Source: Streptomyces sp. NBC_00414
Lineage (GTDB): Bacteria > Actinomycetota > Actinomycetes > Streptomycetales > Streptomycetaceae
Direction of reading: 5' to 3'
NCBI RefSeq assembly: GCF_036038375.1
Contig: NZ_CP107935.1
Coordinates: 5,270,001 to 5,334,000 of the forward strand
Length of the DNA: 64,000 nt
Shown here in pieces: positions 40,275 through 49,934 of the stretch (position 1 is its first letter; each line of letters opens with the position of its first letter). The notes beneath the pieces were generated by a model. It worked only from the letters and a program-made list of their open reading frames with translations. It was not told the origin of the DNA and did no database searches. The translations under genes were made by a program, and so were the position numbers.

Positions 40275-42266
40275 TCAGCCCGAGCCGCCTCCCAGGAAGC
40301 CGCCTCCGTTGCCGCCGTTGTTCCCACCGGCGTCGACCGTGACGAGGTTGACCTTGTCACCGGCCTTCACCTCGTTGCCCTGCCCCGGGTCGCTGGCGAG
40401 GACGATGGCGTTGTCGTCCTGTGAGCCCTGGATGTTGCCGACCTGGAGCTGGCTCTGCGCGAGGACCTGCTTGGCCTGGCCGAGCGTCATCTGGGTCACC
40501 TTCGGCATGGCGAACTTCTGCTCTTCTTCCTTCTTCGCCTTGCCGATCTGGATGGTGACCGTGGACCCCGGGTCGGCCGGCGAGCCCGCCTGCGGCGAGG
40601 TCGAGATGACCTTGCCGACCAGGTTGTCGTCGTCGGTCTCCACCTCGGTGCAGGTACCCGTCAGGTCGTTCTGCTCCATCTGGGCCTTGGCCTGGTCACA
40701 GCTCTGACCGCCGACGTCGGGAACGGTGGACTGTTCCTTCTCCTTGGCGACGGTGAGAGTGATCGTGGAGCCCTTCTCCACCTCTTCGCCCGAGGACGGG
40801 TCCTGGTCGAGGACGGTGCCGGGGTCCTCGCTGGACTCCTTGCTCTCCGTCTTGACCTCGAACTCGTACTTCTCGCCCTCAAGCTTCTTGGTCGCCGTGT
40901 CCACCGGGTCGTCGATGACATTGGGAACCGCCACCTTCGGCGCCCCCGTCGACACGGTCAGCGTGATCGTGTCGCCCTTCTTGACCTCGGTCTTCGCGGC
41001 CGGGTTCTGGTCGCAGACGCTGCCCTTGACCGTGTTCTCGCACGGCTTCCTGTTGATCGTGAGTTCGAGCTCGCGGTTGGCCGCCTGCTGTTTGGCGTCG
41101 GCCTCGGTCCGGTTCACGAAGTTGGGCGCGCCGAACGTGTCGTTCCCGCCGCCGCCGTCCCCGGTGAACGCCCACTTGCCGATGAGGATCGCGCCGATCA
41201 GCACGAGCACACCGGCGACGACCAGGAGGATCGTCGAGGTGTTGCTCTTCTTCTGCTGGCGGCGCCGGCCGGCCCGGTCGTCGTAGCCGAAGGCCCCGTC
41301 GTCCGGGTTCTGCGGCGGCAGCATCGTGGTGTGCTGGCCGTCCGAGGAGCGCAGGGCGGTGGTCGGCTGGTCGTCCGGGTAGCCGCCGTAGCCGACCGAG
41401 CCCATGGCGGCGGTGGCCGCGACCGGCTGGCCGTCGAGGCAGGCCTCGATGTCGAGGCGCATCTCGTCGGCGGACTGGTACCGGTAGTCCGGGTCCTTGG
41501 TCAGCGCCTTCAGGACGATCGCGTCCATCTCGGGCGTGATCTCGGGGTCGAAGACGCTCGGTGCCTGCGGTTCCTCGCGCACGTGCTGGTACGCGACCGC
41601 CACCGGGGAGTCCCCGATGAACGGCGGACGCACCGTCAGGAGCTCGTACAGCAGACAGCCCGCCGAGTACAGGTCGGAGCGGGCGTCGACCGGCTCGCCC
41701 TTGGCCTGCTCGGGCGAGAGGTACTGCGCCGTCCCTATGACCGCGGCGGTCTGCGTCATCGTCATGCCGGAGTCGCCCATGGCGCGGGCGATGCCGAAGT
41801 CCATGACCTTGACCTGGCCGTTGCGCGTCAGCATGACGTTCGCGGGCTTGATGTCGCGGTGGACGATGCCGGCGCGGTGCGAGTACTCGAGGGCCTGGAG
41901 GATGCCGATGGTCATCTCCAGGGTGCGCTCGGGCAGCAGCTTGCGCCCGGAGTGCAGCAGCTCGCGCAGCGTGGACCCGTCGACGTACTCCATCACGATG
42001 TACGGGATGGAGATGCCCTCGATGTAGTCCTCACCCGTGTCGTACACGGCGACGATCGCGGGATGGTTGAGCGAGGCGGCCGACTGGGCCTCCCGGCGGA
42101 ACCGGGCCTGGAACGACGGGTCGCGCGCGAGGTCCGCTCGCAGCGTCTTCACCGCCACCGTGCGGCCGAGCCGGGTGTCATGGGCGAGGTGTACCTCCGC
42201 CATGCCACCACGGCCGAGCACGTGGCCCAGCTCGTACCGGCCGCCGAGGCGACGCGGCTCTTCCAT
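40275..42266 (-). CDS. pknB: PASTA-domain serine/threonine kinase PknB
   Basis: 663 aa. Kinase domain 1-275: GRGGMAEV glycine loop, Lys40, HRDIKPAN from 136, DFG 156-158, activation loop with TMTQTAAVIGTAQYLSPEQ. Membrane helix 345-366. Outside are four PASTA repeats from about 378 to 645 (for example VAVPNVIDDPVDTATKKLEGE, TVPDVGGQSCDQAKAQMEQ), which bind peptidoglycan fragments. The end is a Gly/Asn tail. It senses wall growth and phosphorylates FHA proteins and wall enzymes. Last gene of the fhaA-pknB run; 169 bases separate it from pbpA. Confidence 0.97.
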   Translation of the reverse strand: MEEPRRLGGRYELGHVLGRGGMAEVHLAHDTRLGRTVAVKTLRADLARDPSFQARFRREAQSAASLNHPAIVAVYDTGEDYIEGISIPYIVMEYVDGSTLRELLHSGRKLLPERTLEMTIGILQALEYSHRAGIVHRDIKPANVMLTRNGQVKVMDFGIARAMGDSGMTMTQTAAVIGTAQYLSPEQAKGEPVDARSDLYSAGCLLYELLTVRPPFIGDSPVAVAYQHVREEPQAPSVFDPEITPEMDAIVLKALTKDPDYRYQSADEMRLDIEACLDGQPVAATAAMGSVGYGGYPDDQPTTALRSSDGQHTTMLPPQNPDDGAFGYDDRAGRRRQQKKSNTSTILLVVAGVLVLIGAILIGKWAFTGDGGGGNDTFGAPNFVNRTEADAKQQAANRELELTINRKPCENTVKGSVCDQNPAAKTEVKKGDTITLTVSTGAPKVAVPNVIDDPVDTATKKLEGEKYEFEVKTESKESSEDPGTVLDQDPSSGEEVEKGSTITLTVAKEKEQSTVPDVGGQSCDQAKAQMEQNDLTGTCTEVETDDDNLVGKVISTSPQAGSPADPGSTVTIQIGKAKKEEEQKFAMPKVTQMTLGQAKQVLAQSQLQVGNIQGSQDDNAIVLASDPGQGNEVKAGDKVNLVTVDAGGNNGGNGGGFLGGGSG

Positions 42267-42296
42267 AGCTACCTACCAGCCTTTTCCGACGGTCCT

Positions 42297-42315
42297 GACC
42301 ACACCACGTGTGGTC
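42297..42315. promoter_or_regulatory. inverted repeat upstream of pknB
   Basis: GACCACAC (42297-42304) / GTGTGGTC (42308-42315), perfect 8-bp arms with a 3-base centre, 31 bases before the pknB ATG. Could be an operator or a small RNA hairpin within the pbpA-pknB gap. Confidence 0.5.
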
Positions 42316-42435
42316 CGGCGGTGTGCTGTCCGGGCATACCGTACCCGGACCGCCTTGACTGACCTGGCCACAACCGTCACCCGATGCAGGACCGGTATCG
42401 CAACGTGCACCGATGTGAAGGAGACGTGAGCGGGG

Positions 42436-43926
42436 TCACTTCTTGCTGTCGATGACTGCCTTCATCACGTCCCTCGCGATCGGAGCGGCGAGACCACCGC
42501 CGGAGATGTCGTCACGGTTGGCGCTCTCGTCCTCGACGACCACGGCGACGGCGACCGGAGAGCTGCCGTCGTCGAGCTTCGCGTACGAGATGAACCAGGC
42601 GTACGGGTTCTCGCTGTTCTCGACACCGCGCTGGGCGGTACCGGTCTTGCCGCCGACCGTGACGCCGCTCTCGTTGATCTGGGCGTTGGTGCCGGTGCCC
42701 TTCTCGACGACCGTCTCCATCATCGACTGAAGGATCTGGGCGTTCTTCTCGGACAGCGGCTCGCTCATCTTCTCGGGGTCGGTCTGCTCGATGACGTCGA
42801 GGCCCGGCGCCTGGAGCTTGTCGACCATGTAGGGCTTCATGAGCGTGCCGTCGTTGGCGACGGCCGAGGCGACCATGGCCATCTGCAGCGGAGTCGTGGC
42901 GGTCTCGAACTGGCCGATCGAGCTGAGCGCGGTCTGCGGCCGGTCCATCTTCTCGGGGAAGTTGGAGGCGCTGGAGCGGATCGGCACGAACTGCTCCTCG
43001 TTGAAGCCGAACTTCTTGGCCGTCTCCAGCATGTCCTCCTTGCCGACGTCGACGCCCAGCTTGCCGAAGACGGTGTTGCAGGAGACGCGCAGCGCCTCGC
43101 GCAGCGTCGCGTTCTTGCAGGGGATGTTCCCCTCGTTCTTCAGCTCGGTGGTGCTGTCCGGCAGGGTGTACGGCAGCGGCGAGTCGGTCTTCTCGTCGGC
43201 GCTGTCGACGATGCCGTGCTCCAGCGCCGCCGCGGCCGTGACGACCTTGAAGGTCGACCCGGGCGGGTAGATCTCGCGCAGCACGCGGTTCTGCATCGGG
43301 TCGTCGGGGTTGTTCTTCTTCTGCAGCTTGGTCCAGGCGCTGCCGTCGACCTTGGTGGAGTTCCCGGCGAACGTCGAGGGGTCGTACGAGGGAGTGGAGG
43401 CCAGCGCCAGGATCGCGCCGGTCTCCGGGTCGATCGCGGCGACGGCGCCCTTGCCCTGCTTCAGCAGACCCTTGTACGCGGCCTTCTGTGCGGCGGCGCT
43501 GAGCGTGGTGATGACATTGCCGCCCTCCTGCTTCTTGCCGGTGATCATGTCGAGCGTGCGGCGGAAGAAGAGCCGGTCGTCGTTGCCGGTGAGGATGCCG
43601 TCCTCGATGCTCTCCAGCTGCGTGGCACCGAAGGCCTGCGAGGCGTAGCCCGTGACGGGGGCCCACATCGCGCCGTCCTTGTAGGTGCGCTTGTACTCGA
43701 AGTCGTTGAAGTCGTCGCCGCTCGTCTTGGTGGAACCGGTGATCGGGTCGCCGTCGACGATGATGTTGCCGCGCGGTGTGGCGTAGCGCGCGATGGCGAC
43801 GCGGCGGTTCTTCGTGTCGTCCTTCAGCGAGTCCGCCTGGACGTACTGGATCCAGTTGTCGCGGATGAGCAGGGCGAGCACGAGGAGCCCGCAGAAGATC
43901 GCGATCCGGCGCAGGGGCTTGTTCAC
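42436..43926 (-). CDS. pbpA: Penicillin-binding protein, class B transpeptidase (PbpA)
   Basis: 496 aa from a GTG overlapping the rodA/ftsW stop (GTGA). Membrane helix at about 8-21, a pedestal part, then the transpeptidase domain with Ser224-x-x-Lys227 in PPGSTFKVV, Ser282-Cys-Asn284 and Lys427-Thr-Gly429 in GGKTGTAQ. It cross-links peptidoglycan with its partner SEDS polymerase encoded just before it. Next to pknB as in mycobacteria. Confidence 0.96.
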   Translation of the reverse strand: MNKPLRRIAIFCGLLVLALLIRDNWIQYVQADSLKDDTKNRRVAIARYATPRGNIIVDGDPITGSTKTSGDDFNDFEYKRTYKDGAMWAPVTGYASQAFGATQLESIEDGILTGNDDRLFFRRTLDMITGKKQEGGNVITTLSAAAQKAAYKGLLKQGKGAVAAIDPETGAILALASTPSYDPSTFAGNSTKVDGSAWTKLQKKNNPDDPMQNRVLREIYPPGSTFKVVTAAAALEHGIVDSADEKTDSPLPYTLPDSTTELKNEGNIPCKNATLREALRVSCNTVFGKLGVDVGKEDMLETAKKFGFNEEQFVPIRSSASNFPEKMDRPQTALSSIGQFETATTPLQMAMVASAVANDGTLMKPYMVDKLQAPGLDVIEQTDPEKMSEPLSEKNAQILQSMMETVVEKGTGTNAQINESGVTVGGKTGTAQRGVENSENPYAWFISYAKLDDGSSPVAVAVVVEDESANRDDISGGGLAAPIARDVMKAVIDSKK

Positions 43927-45359
43927 GGTCGGACCACCTGGGTCATCTCGGCGTCGGGGTTGGGCGCGGGGGCCGGCGCTGGCCGGCGGGCGGTGTCGCT
44001 GATGCGGATCAGGATGCCGACGAGTGCCCAGTTGGCGATGACGGAGGAACCTCCGTACGCCAGGAACGGCATCGTCATACCGGTAAGCGGGATCAGGCCC
44101 ATGACGCCGCCGGCGACCACGAAGACCTGGAGGGCGAAGGCGCCCGAAAGACCGATGGCGAGCAGCTTGCCGAAGGGGTCGCGGGCGGCGAGGGCGGTGC
44201 GTACGCCGCGCTCCACGATCAGGCCGTACATCAGCAGGATCGCCATCACGCCGGCCAGGCCCAGCTCCTCGCCGAAGGTGGCGAGGATGAAGTCGGAGTT
44301 GGCGGCGAAGCCGATGAGGTCGGAGTTGCCCTGGCCGAGCCCGGTGCCGAGGGTGCCGCCGGACCCGAAGGCCCACAGGGCCTGCATGGACTGCTCGGTG
44401 TGGCCGATGACGCCCTGCTGGCTGAGCTCGTACTCGCGCATCGGGTCGAGCCAGGCCTGGACGCGCTGCTGGACGTGCGACTCGAAGGAGGCCACGCCGA
44501 CGGCACCGGCCGCGGACATCAGCATGCCGAACACGATCCAGCTGGTCCGCTCGGTGGCGACGTACAGCATGATCACGAACATGCCGAAGAAGAGCAGCGA
44601 GGTACCGAGGTCGGTCTCGAAGACCAGGATCAGGATGGAGATGATCCAGACGACGATGATCGGGCCCAGGTCGCGTCCGCGCGGCAGGTAGATGCCCATG
44701 AAGCGGCGGCTGGCCAGGGCGAGCGCGTCGCGCTTCACCATGAGGTAGCCGGCGAAGAAGATCGCGAGGACGATCTTCGCGAACTCGCCCGGCTGGATGG
44801 TGAATCCGGCGATCGAGATCCAGATCCTGGCGCCGAAGACGTTCAGGCCGAGGCCCGGGACCAGGGGCAGGAGCAGCAGGATCAGCGCGCCGACCATGGA
44901 GATGTAGGTGTAGCGCTGCAGGACGCGGTGGTCCTTGAGGAAGACCAGCACGACCACGAAGAGGGCCACGCCCAGCGCGGAGTACAGCAGTTGGCGGGGG
45001 GCCGCCTCGACGAACGTGCTTGCGGCCTGCAGCCGCTTGGACTGGTCCAGGCGCCAGATGACGACCAGACCGATGCCGTTCAGCAGCGTCGCCAGCGGCA
45101 GCAGCAGCGGGTCCGCGTACGGCGCGAACTTCCGTACGACGATATGGCCGACGCCGGCGAGCAGGCCGAGGCCGAGCCCGTAGCTCAGCAGGCCCGGCGG
45201 CACCGAGTCGTTGATCGCCAGTCCGACGTTGGCGTAGGCGAACACCGGGATGGCCACCGCGAACACCAGGAGCGCGAGCTCGGTGTTACGTCGGCTCGGT
45301 GTGCCGATCGAGCCGATCGTGGACGTGTGGTGCGTCGACGTGTTGGAAGTACTGCTCAT
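43923..45359 (-). CDS. rodA: FtsW/RodA/SpoVE (SEDS) family glycosyltransferase
   Basis: 478 aa. Ten membrane helices; family signatures GLVVIWRLDQ, WISIAGFTIQPGEFAKI, LVFETDLGTSLLFFGMF and the C-terminal GMTMPFLAYGGSSVIANWALVG. Polymerises lipid II together with the coupled PBP. Translationally coupled to pbpA; 26 bases after the phosphatase gene. RodA versus FtsW cannot be fixed from sequence, but the operon matches mycobacterial rodA. Confidence 0.95.
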   Translation of the reverse strand: MSSTSNTSTHHTSTIGSIGTPSRRNTELALLVFAVAIPVFAYANVGLAINDSVPPGLLSYGLGLGLLAGVGHIVVRKFAPYADPLLLPLATLLNGIGLVVIWRLDQSKRLQAASTFVEAAPRQLLYSALGVALFVVVLVFLKDHRVLQRYTYISMVGALILLLLPLVPGLGLNVFGARIWISIAGFTIQPGEFAKIVLAIFFAGYLMVKRDALALASRRFMGIYLPRGRDLGPIIVVWIISILILVFETDLGTSLLFFGMFVIMLYVATERTSWIVFGMLMSAAGAVGVASFESHVQQRVQAWLDPMREYELSQQGVIGHTEQSMQALWAFGSGGTLGTGLGQGNSDLIGFAANSDFILATFGEELGLAGVMAILLMYGLIVERGVRTALAARDPFGKLLAIGLSGAFALQVFVVAGGVMGLIPLTGMTMPFLAYGGSSVIANWALVGILIRISDTARRPAPAPAPNPDAEMTQVVRP

Positions 45360-45385
45360 CGTGTGACAGGGCCCCTCACGGCTGC

Positions 45386-46933
45386 TTACTGCTTACCGCA
45401 CAGCGAGACCAGCTTCTGCTCCTCGTCGGAGAGGCTGGGGCCGGGTGTGGGAGTGGGTGCGGTCGTGGACTTGGACGGGTCGGGCGACGGCGACTTGTCT
45501 CCCGTGGGGGGCGCCGTCGGCGTCGGTGTGGCCTTGGACGCGGCGGAGGTCCGTGTGGTTCCCGTGACCCCGCCGGCCTCGCCCTCGCCGGTCTTCGCGT
45601 TCTGCTCGCTCTCGGCCTTGCGGCGCTCGGCGTCCTTCTTGCACGCGGACGCCTGCGTCTTCAGCTCGTCGATCTTCGACCGGGCGTCGCTCAGACCGCC
45701 CTCGGCGATCGTCGCCTCGACCTGCTTCTGCTGGTACGGCGGCAGGTACTTGAGTTCGATCTCGGGGTGGTCCTTCTCCACCTTCGAGAGCGAGACCCAG
45801 GCGAGGTCCTGGCTGATGCCGCGGTACAGCGCGACGTGCTTGTCGTTGGCGCCCACGTAGTACTGCGTCTGCGTCCAGCGGTAGCCGCCGTACAGCCCGC
45901 CGCCGATGACGCCGAGCGCGAGCACGATGTAGAAGGATCTCTTCAGCCACTTCCGGCCGGAGCGCGGCTTGACGAAGTCCTCGTCGGAGTAGTCGCCGAA
46001 CCCTCCGGTGGGTACGTAACCGGTGGCGTCGCCGCTGCCGGGCGGACCGAACTCGCCGCCGCCCTGTCCGGGCACCTGACGGCCGAGGCTGGAGGCGCGG
46101 CCCGCGGGCGTCTGCATGGCGCCGTTGTCGTGCTGCTGGAGCTGGTTCTCGGCGACCGCGCCCACGACGACCGGGGTGTCGGAGAGCTGCCCGGCGAGGG
46201 TGTCCCCGCCGTCGATGTCGAGGACGTCGGCCACGATGACGGTGATGTTGTCGGGGCCGCCGCCGCGCAGCGCGAGCTCGATGAGCTGCTGCACGGTCTC
46301 CTGGGGACCCTGGTAGCTGGCGAGGGTGTCCTCCATCGTCTGATGGGAGACGACGCCCGAGAGTCCGTCGGAGCAGATCAGGTAGCGGTCGCCGGCGCGG
46401 ACCTCACGGATGGAGAGATCGGGCTCGACGTGGTCGCCGCTGCCCAGCGCGCGCATGAGGAGGGACCTCTGCGGGTGGGTGGTCGCCTCCTCCTCCGTGA
46501 TGCGTCCCTCGTCGACGAGGCGCTGCACCCACGTGTGGTCCTGCGTGATCTGCGTGAGCACGCCGTCCCGCAGCAGGTAGGCGCGCGAGTCGCCGACGTG
46601 CACGAGGCCGAGCCGCTGACCGGTCCACAGGAGGGCGGTGAGGGTGGTCCCCATGCCTTCGAGCTGGGGGTCCTCCTCGACCATCATCCGCAGCTGGTCG
46701 TTGGCGCGCTGCACGGCCGTGCCCAGCGAGGTGAGGATGTCGGAGCCGGGCACGTCGTCGTCGAGCGCGACGATCGTGGAGATCACCTCGGACGAGGCGA
46801 CCTCACCGGCGGCCTGGCCGCCCATCCCGTCCGCGATCGCCAGCAGCCGCGGCCCGGCGTAACCGGAATCCTCGTTGCCCTCTCGGATCATGCCCTTGTG
46901 CGATCCGGCGGCGAAGCGCAGTGACAGACTCAT
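45386..46933 (-). CDS. pstP: PP2C-type serine/threonine phosphatase PstP
   Basis: 515 aa from MSLSLRFAAGSHKGMIREGN, with GAGGT upstream; starts 10 or 15 residues earlier are possible. PP2C motifs: GMIREGNEDSGYAG, LLAIADGMGGQAAGEVAS, LVHVGDSRAYLLRDG, YLICSDGLSGVV and GGPDNITVIV give the metal-binding Asp residues. Membrane helix at about 332-352, then an extracellular part with coiled region and a Thr/Pro tail ending in SLCGKQ. Removes phosphates placed by PknB. In the fhaB-pstP-rodA-pbpA-pknB order. Confidence 0.95.
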   Translation of the reverse strand: MSLSLRFAAGSHKGMIREGNEDSGYAGPRLLAIADGMGGQAAGEVASSEVISTIVALDDDVPGSDILTSLGTAVQRANDQLRMMVEEDPQLEGMGTTLTALLWTGQRLGLVHVGDSRAYLLRDGVLTQITQDHTWVQRLVDEGRITEEEATTHPQRSLLMRALGSGDHVEPDLSIREVRAGDRYLICSDGLSGVVSHQTMEDTLASYQGPQETVQQLIELALRGGGPDNITVIVADVLDIDGGDTLAGQLSDTPVVVGAVAENQLQQHDNGAMQTPAGRASSLGRQVPGQGGGEFGPPGSGDATGYVPTGGFGDYSDEDFVKPRSGRKWLKRSFYIVLALGVIGGGLYGGYRWTQTQYYVGANDKHVALYRGISQDLAWVSLSKVEKDHPEIELKYLPPYQQKQVEATIAEGGLSDARSKIDELKTQASACKKDAERRKAESEQNAKTGEGEAGGVTGTTRTSAASKATPTPTAPPTGDKSPSPDPSKSTTAPTPTPGPSLSDEEQKLVSLCGKQ

Positions 46934-47061
46934 GCGCACCTCGCCCGTCGGCTCCGGGTACATCCGCACGGTGCCCACCCTCCGGTCGGGAGCGCGCCGG
47001 GGTCCGTCGTGGGGACCGCCGCTGCTCGCTCGCTCCGCTCGCGCTCATTCATGACGTGGCA

Positions 47062-47583
47062 CTACTTCCGAAGCTCGATGACGGTCTTGCCGATGCGGAT
47101 CGGCGCGCCCAGCGGAACCGGCGTGGGAGTCGTCAATCGGGTCCGGTCGAGATACGTGCCGTTGGTGGACCCGAGATCCTCGACGATCCACTGGCCGTCA
47201 CGGTCCGGGTAGATCCTGGCATGCCTGCTGGATGCGTAGTCGTCGTCCAGCACGATGGTGCTGTCGTGTGCGCGTCCCAGCGTGATGGTCTGCCCCTGAA
47301 GGGCAACCGTCGTGCCCGTGAGGATGCCCTCGGAGACGACCAGCTTGGTGGGAGCGCCGCGGCGCTGACGGCCGCCGCTGGGCGCCGCCTGCTGCTGACG
47401 CTGTGGTGGTGGCGCGGTCTGGCGCGCGGCCTGCTGCGGCCTCTGCGCTTCCCGCCGCGACCCGCGCTGTGTGACACGCGTTCCGAACAGGTCGCTGCGG
47501 ATGACCTGCACGGCCACGATCACGAACAGCCACAGTACGGCCAGGAAACCCAGCCGCATGACCGTGAGGGTCAGCTCTGACAT
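47062..47583 (-). CDS. fhaB: FHA domain protein FhaB (FipA-like)
   Basis: 173 aa, MSELTLTVMRLGFLAVLWLF: a membrane helix at 5-27, a Gln/Arg linker, then one FHA domain at about 95-165 (ITLGRAHDSTIVLDDDYASSRHARI, LGSTNGTYLDRTRL) with the phospho-threonine contacts GR, SxxHA and N. Binds proteins phosphorylated by PknB. It starts 10 bases after the fhaA stop. Confidence 0.94.
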   Translation of the reverse strand: MSELTLTVMRLGFLAVLWLFVIVAVQVIRSDLFGTRVTQRGSRREAQRPQQAARQTAPPPQRQQQAAPSGGRQRRGAPTKLVVSEGILTGTTVALQGQTITLGRAHDSTIVLDDDYASSRHARIYPDRDGQWIVEDLGSTNGTYLDRTRLTTPTPVPLGAPIRIGKTVIELRK

Positions 47584-47593
47584 TGCCCCCGCT

Positions 47594-48463
47594 TCACCCT
47601 TCGGCTTGCCGGTAAATGATGGTGGTGCTGCCCACGACGATCCGCGAGCCGTCGCGGAGCGTAGCGCGGGTGGTGTGCTGCCCGTCCACCACGATGCCGT
47701 TGGTGGACCCGAGATCCTGGATCGTCGAGGGCGTTCCGGTCCGGATCTCACAGTGCCGGCGCGAGACGCCGGGGTCGTCGATCCGCACGTCGGCTTCGGT
47801 GCTGCGGCCGAGCACCAGCGTCGGGCGGGAGATCTGATGGCGGGTGCCGTTGACCTCGACCCAGTGCCGTGTCCGTCCGCCCGGCTGCGGGGCCGCGGCG
47901 GGCCGCTGGCCCGCGGGTGCGGCTCCCGGGCGCCCGCCGGGCGGCGGGGCGGCAGGCATGGGAGGAGCGGCCGCGGGCGGATAGCCGTAGCCACCTGCCT
48001 GGCCTGCTGCCGGACCGCCTGCCTGGCCGCGGGCGCCCGCCGGGGGCGGGCCCGCGGGGGCGCGCTCGGGAGCGGCCTGCTGGTTGGTGGAGGAGGCCAG
48101 CGTGCGACTGCGGACCCGGTACAGACCGGTGTCGAGGTCGTCCGCCTTCTCCAGGTGGACCTTGATGGTGCCCATGAACGTGTAGCGCTGCTGCTTGGCG
48201 TAGTCGCGCACCATGCCGGCCAGCTCGTCGCCGAGCTGGCCCGAGTAGGGGCTGAGACGCTCGAAGTCCGGCGTGCTCAGCTCCACGATGAAGTCGTTGG
48301 GGACCACGGTCCGGTCGCGGTTCCAGATGGTGGCGTTGTTGTCGCACTCGCGCTGGAGCGCGCCTGCGATCTCCACCGGCTGGACCTCGGACTTGAACAC
48401 CTTGGCGAAGGTGCCGTTGACCAGACCTTCGAGGCGTTGCTCGAACTTCTTCAGGACTCCCAT
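47594..48463 (-). CDS. fhaA: FHA domain protein FhaA with DUF3662 domain
   Basis: 289 aa. DUF3662 at 1-125 (MGVLKKFEQRLEGLVNGTFA, QPVEIAGALQRECDNNA), a Gly/Pro/Ala linker (about 130-195) and a C-terminal FHA domain (LVLGRSTEADVRIDDPGVSRRHCEI, LGSTNGIVVDGQ). First gene of the leftward operon. In mycobacteria FhaA binds the lipid II flippase-associated MviN/FhaA complex regulated by PknB. Confidence 0.95.
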   Translation of the reverse strand: MGVLKKFEQRLEGLVNGTFAKVFKSEVQPVEIAGALQRECDNNATIWNRDRTVVPNDFIVELSTPDFERLSPYSGQLGDELAGMVRDYAKQQRYTFMGTIKVHLEKADDLDTGLYRVRSRTLASSTNQQAAPERAPAGPPPAGARGQAGGPAAGQAGGYGYPPAAAPPMPAAPPPGGRPGAAPAGQRPAAAPQPGGRTRHWVEVNGTRHQISRPTLVLGRSTEADVRIDDPGVSRRHCEIRTGTPSTIQDLGSTNGIVVDGQHTTRATLRDGSRIVVGSTTIIYRQAEG

Positions 48464-48966
48464 GGGGCACCTCCTCCTTCGTCGTCGCCCTGGTACTGCT
48501 TACTGATCGTATCCACGCGCCGGGAAATCGGCTGGTTCCCCCTGTCGGCCCGGTCGACAGATGTCGACGCCCTTGAGAAGTCCCCTCCCGAAGTTCCCTC
48601 CGAAGCTCCTCTTCGAACTCCCCCGCGGCAGTCCGTATGGAGAGGATCGTAGAGGTGGCTTCACCACAGTGTCCCGCACCGGACAGCGGACCCCGGCCCC
48701 CTGAAGGGGAGATGGCCGGGACCGGTACGAGGTTGATACGTGAACCGGTTCCGCTTGGTACGTGGAAGCTGGGGGCGGTGGGATCCGGGACGCCACGGGA
48801 GGCGGTCGCGCCGGTGACGGCGGGGTGGCGCGGAGGCCGTTCGCCGTGCCGCTTCCCTCCTGCTGCCCCTCGGAAACGGATGTGAATCCACCCCGACCAC
48901 CGTGCTAATCTTCTGCATGTCGGAAGGCGCTCACCCACCAGGTGGGACACGGAAGACACACCCAAT
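48464..48966. other. intergenic region before fhaA and tRNA-Leu
   Basis: 503 bases of divergent control DNA. The tRNA-Leu -10 (TAATCT, 48906-48911) is the only promoter element I can point to; a leftward fhaA promoter must be here too. No gene seen. Confidence 0.45.
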
Positions 48967-49053
48967 GCGCGGGTGGCGGAATAGGCAGACGCGCTGGATT
49001 CAGGTTCCAGTGCCCGAAAGGGCGTGGGGGTTCAACTCCCCCCTCGCGCACCA
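48967..49053 (+). tRNA. tRNA-Leu (CAG)
   Basis: 87 bases including encoded CCA. Acceptor GCGCGGG with one G-U pair, D arm GGCGGAATAGGCAGACGC, anticodon stem CTGGA/TCCAG around TTCAGGT (anticodon CAG at 49001-49003), long variable arm (TGCCCGAAAGGGCG), T arm with GTTCAACTC. Confidence 0.97.
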
Positions 49054-49056
49054 GTG

Positions 49057-49103
49057 GAGACGGGTCTCCGCCAGGACGAAAGTCCGGGCGGGGGCCCGTC
49101 TCT
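49057..49103 (+). terminator. tRNA-Leu terminator
   Basis: GAGACGGG / CCCGTCTC with an inner GCC..GGC helix, four bases after CCA. Confidence 0.75.
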
Positions 49104-49136
49104 CGTTGTCACCCCACCGGACAGCGACATGGCAGG

Positions 49137-49170
49137 GCCCCGACGGTGAGGTATCTCACGGTCGGGGCCT
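49137..49170. terminator. second hairpin after tRNA-Leu
   Basis: GGCCCCGAC-G-GTGAG / CTCAC-G-GTCGGGGCC with a GTAT-type loop, then TTGTG. Remaining DNA to 49462 shows no gene. Confidence 0.6.
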
Positions 49171-49462
49171 TGTGTGGTTTGTGGGGTGGTTGGGCTTTGG
49201 GTGGGGCTGGTCGGGCCCGGCCGGGGGCATGGGGTGGCCGTCGGCGGGCTCAGTAGGTAAAGGCAGCGGCCGGCGTCCGGGGGCTCTGCCTGGGAGGGTC
49301 CGAGAGGCAGTTCGACGGGCTGGACCGGAGAAACGAATCAGCTGGTCAGCGCATTGCCTCTTGATCGCTCAAGCCGGTGAACCATCTCATCAGCCAGAAA
49401 CATGATCGCTGCGGCGGAGTTCTTCCGGTCGAAATAGATTCTCCGCCGGAAGGAATGCGTTC

Positions 49463-49927
49463 ATGGTCAAGCTTTTACGGTCCGGGCTCCTCGCAGCTGT
49501 CGCTGCCGCGTGTGCTCTCGTGCTGGCGAGTTCCTCGGTCGCGCAGGCCGGAGCCGTCGGGTCGACCCCGGTGCGGACCTTCGAGTACAGCGTCGGCGGC
49601 ATGACCATGAAGGTCCCGACCGGCTGCCTGTTCACACACATCATCCGTGGTGGTGGGAAGAGGATCACCTACCAGAACGCCGGCGTCGACTGCGCCTTCG
49701 TCGCCGCGCTCGGCAGTGGGTTCTGCAACTGGCGGATCGACTTCACGTACGCCAACACCAACAACAAGACCTACCGCACGTCCCGAGGGCGGACGCACCC
49801 TGAGTGCAAGATCGATCCGATGCGGAACAACTCTCCTCGGACGTTGCCTCGTTATGGAAAGGCGTGCGCGCATCTCTATGTCACCGGGGTGCGGCGAGTG
49901 AGTCAGTGTCATCACATTACGAAGTGA
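49463..49927 (+). CDS. Secreted cysteine-rich protein, unknown
   Basis: 154 aa, ATG with GGAAGGA upstream. Signal peptide MVKLLRSGLLAAVAAACALV up to about residue 29 (SSVAQAGA). The mature part (about 125 aa) has six cysteines (GCLF, VDCAF, GFCNW, PECKI, KACAH, SQCHH), an even number that suits three disulfides, and is basic. Not recognised. Eight bases before a small membrane protein gene, so probably an operon. Could be a small exported toxin, inhibitor or wall protein; there is no evidence to choose. Confidence 0.75.
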   Translation: MVKLLRSGLLAAVAAACALVLASSSVAQAGAVGSTPVRTFEYSVGGMTMKVPTGCLFTHIIRGGGKRITYQNAGVDCAFVAALGSGFCNWRIDFTYANTNNKTYRTSRGRTHPECKIDPMRNNSPRTLPRYGKACAHLYVTGVRRVSQCHHITK

Positions 49928-49934
49928 GCTGTTC

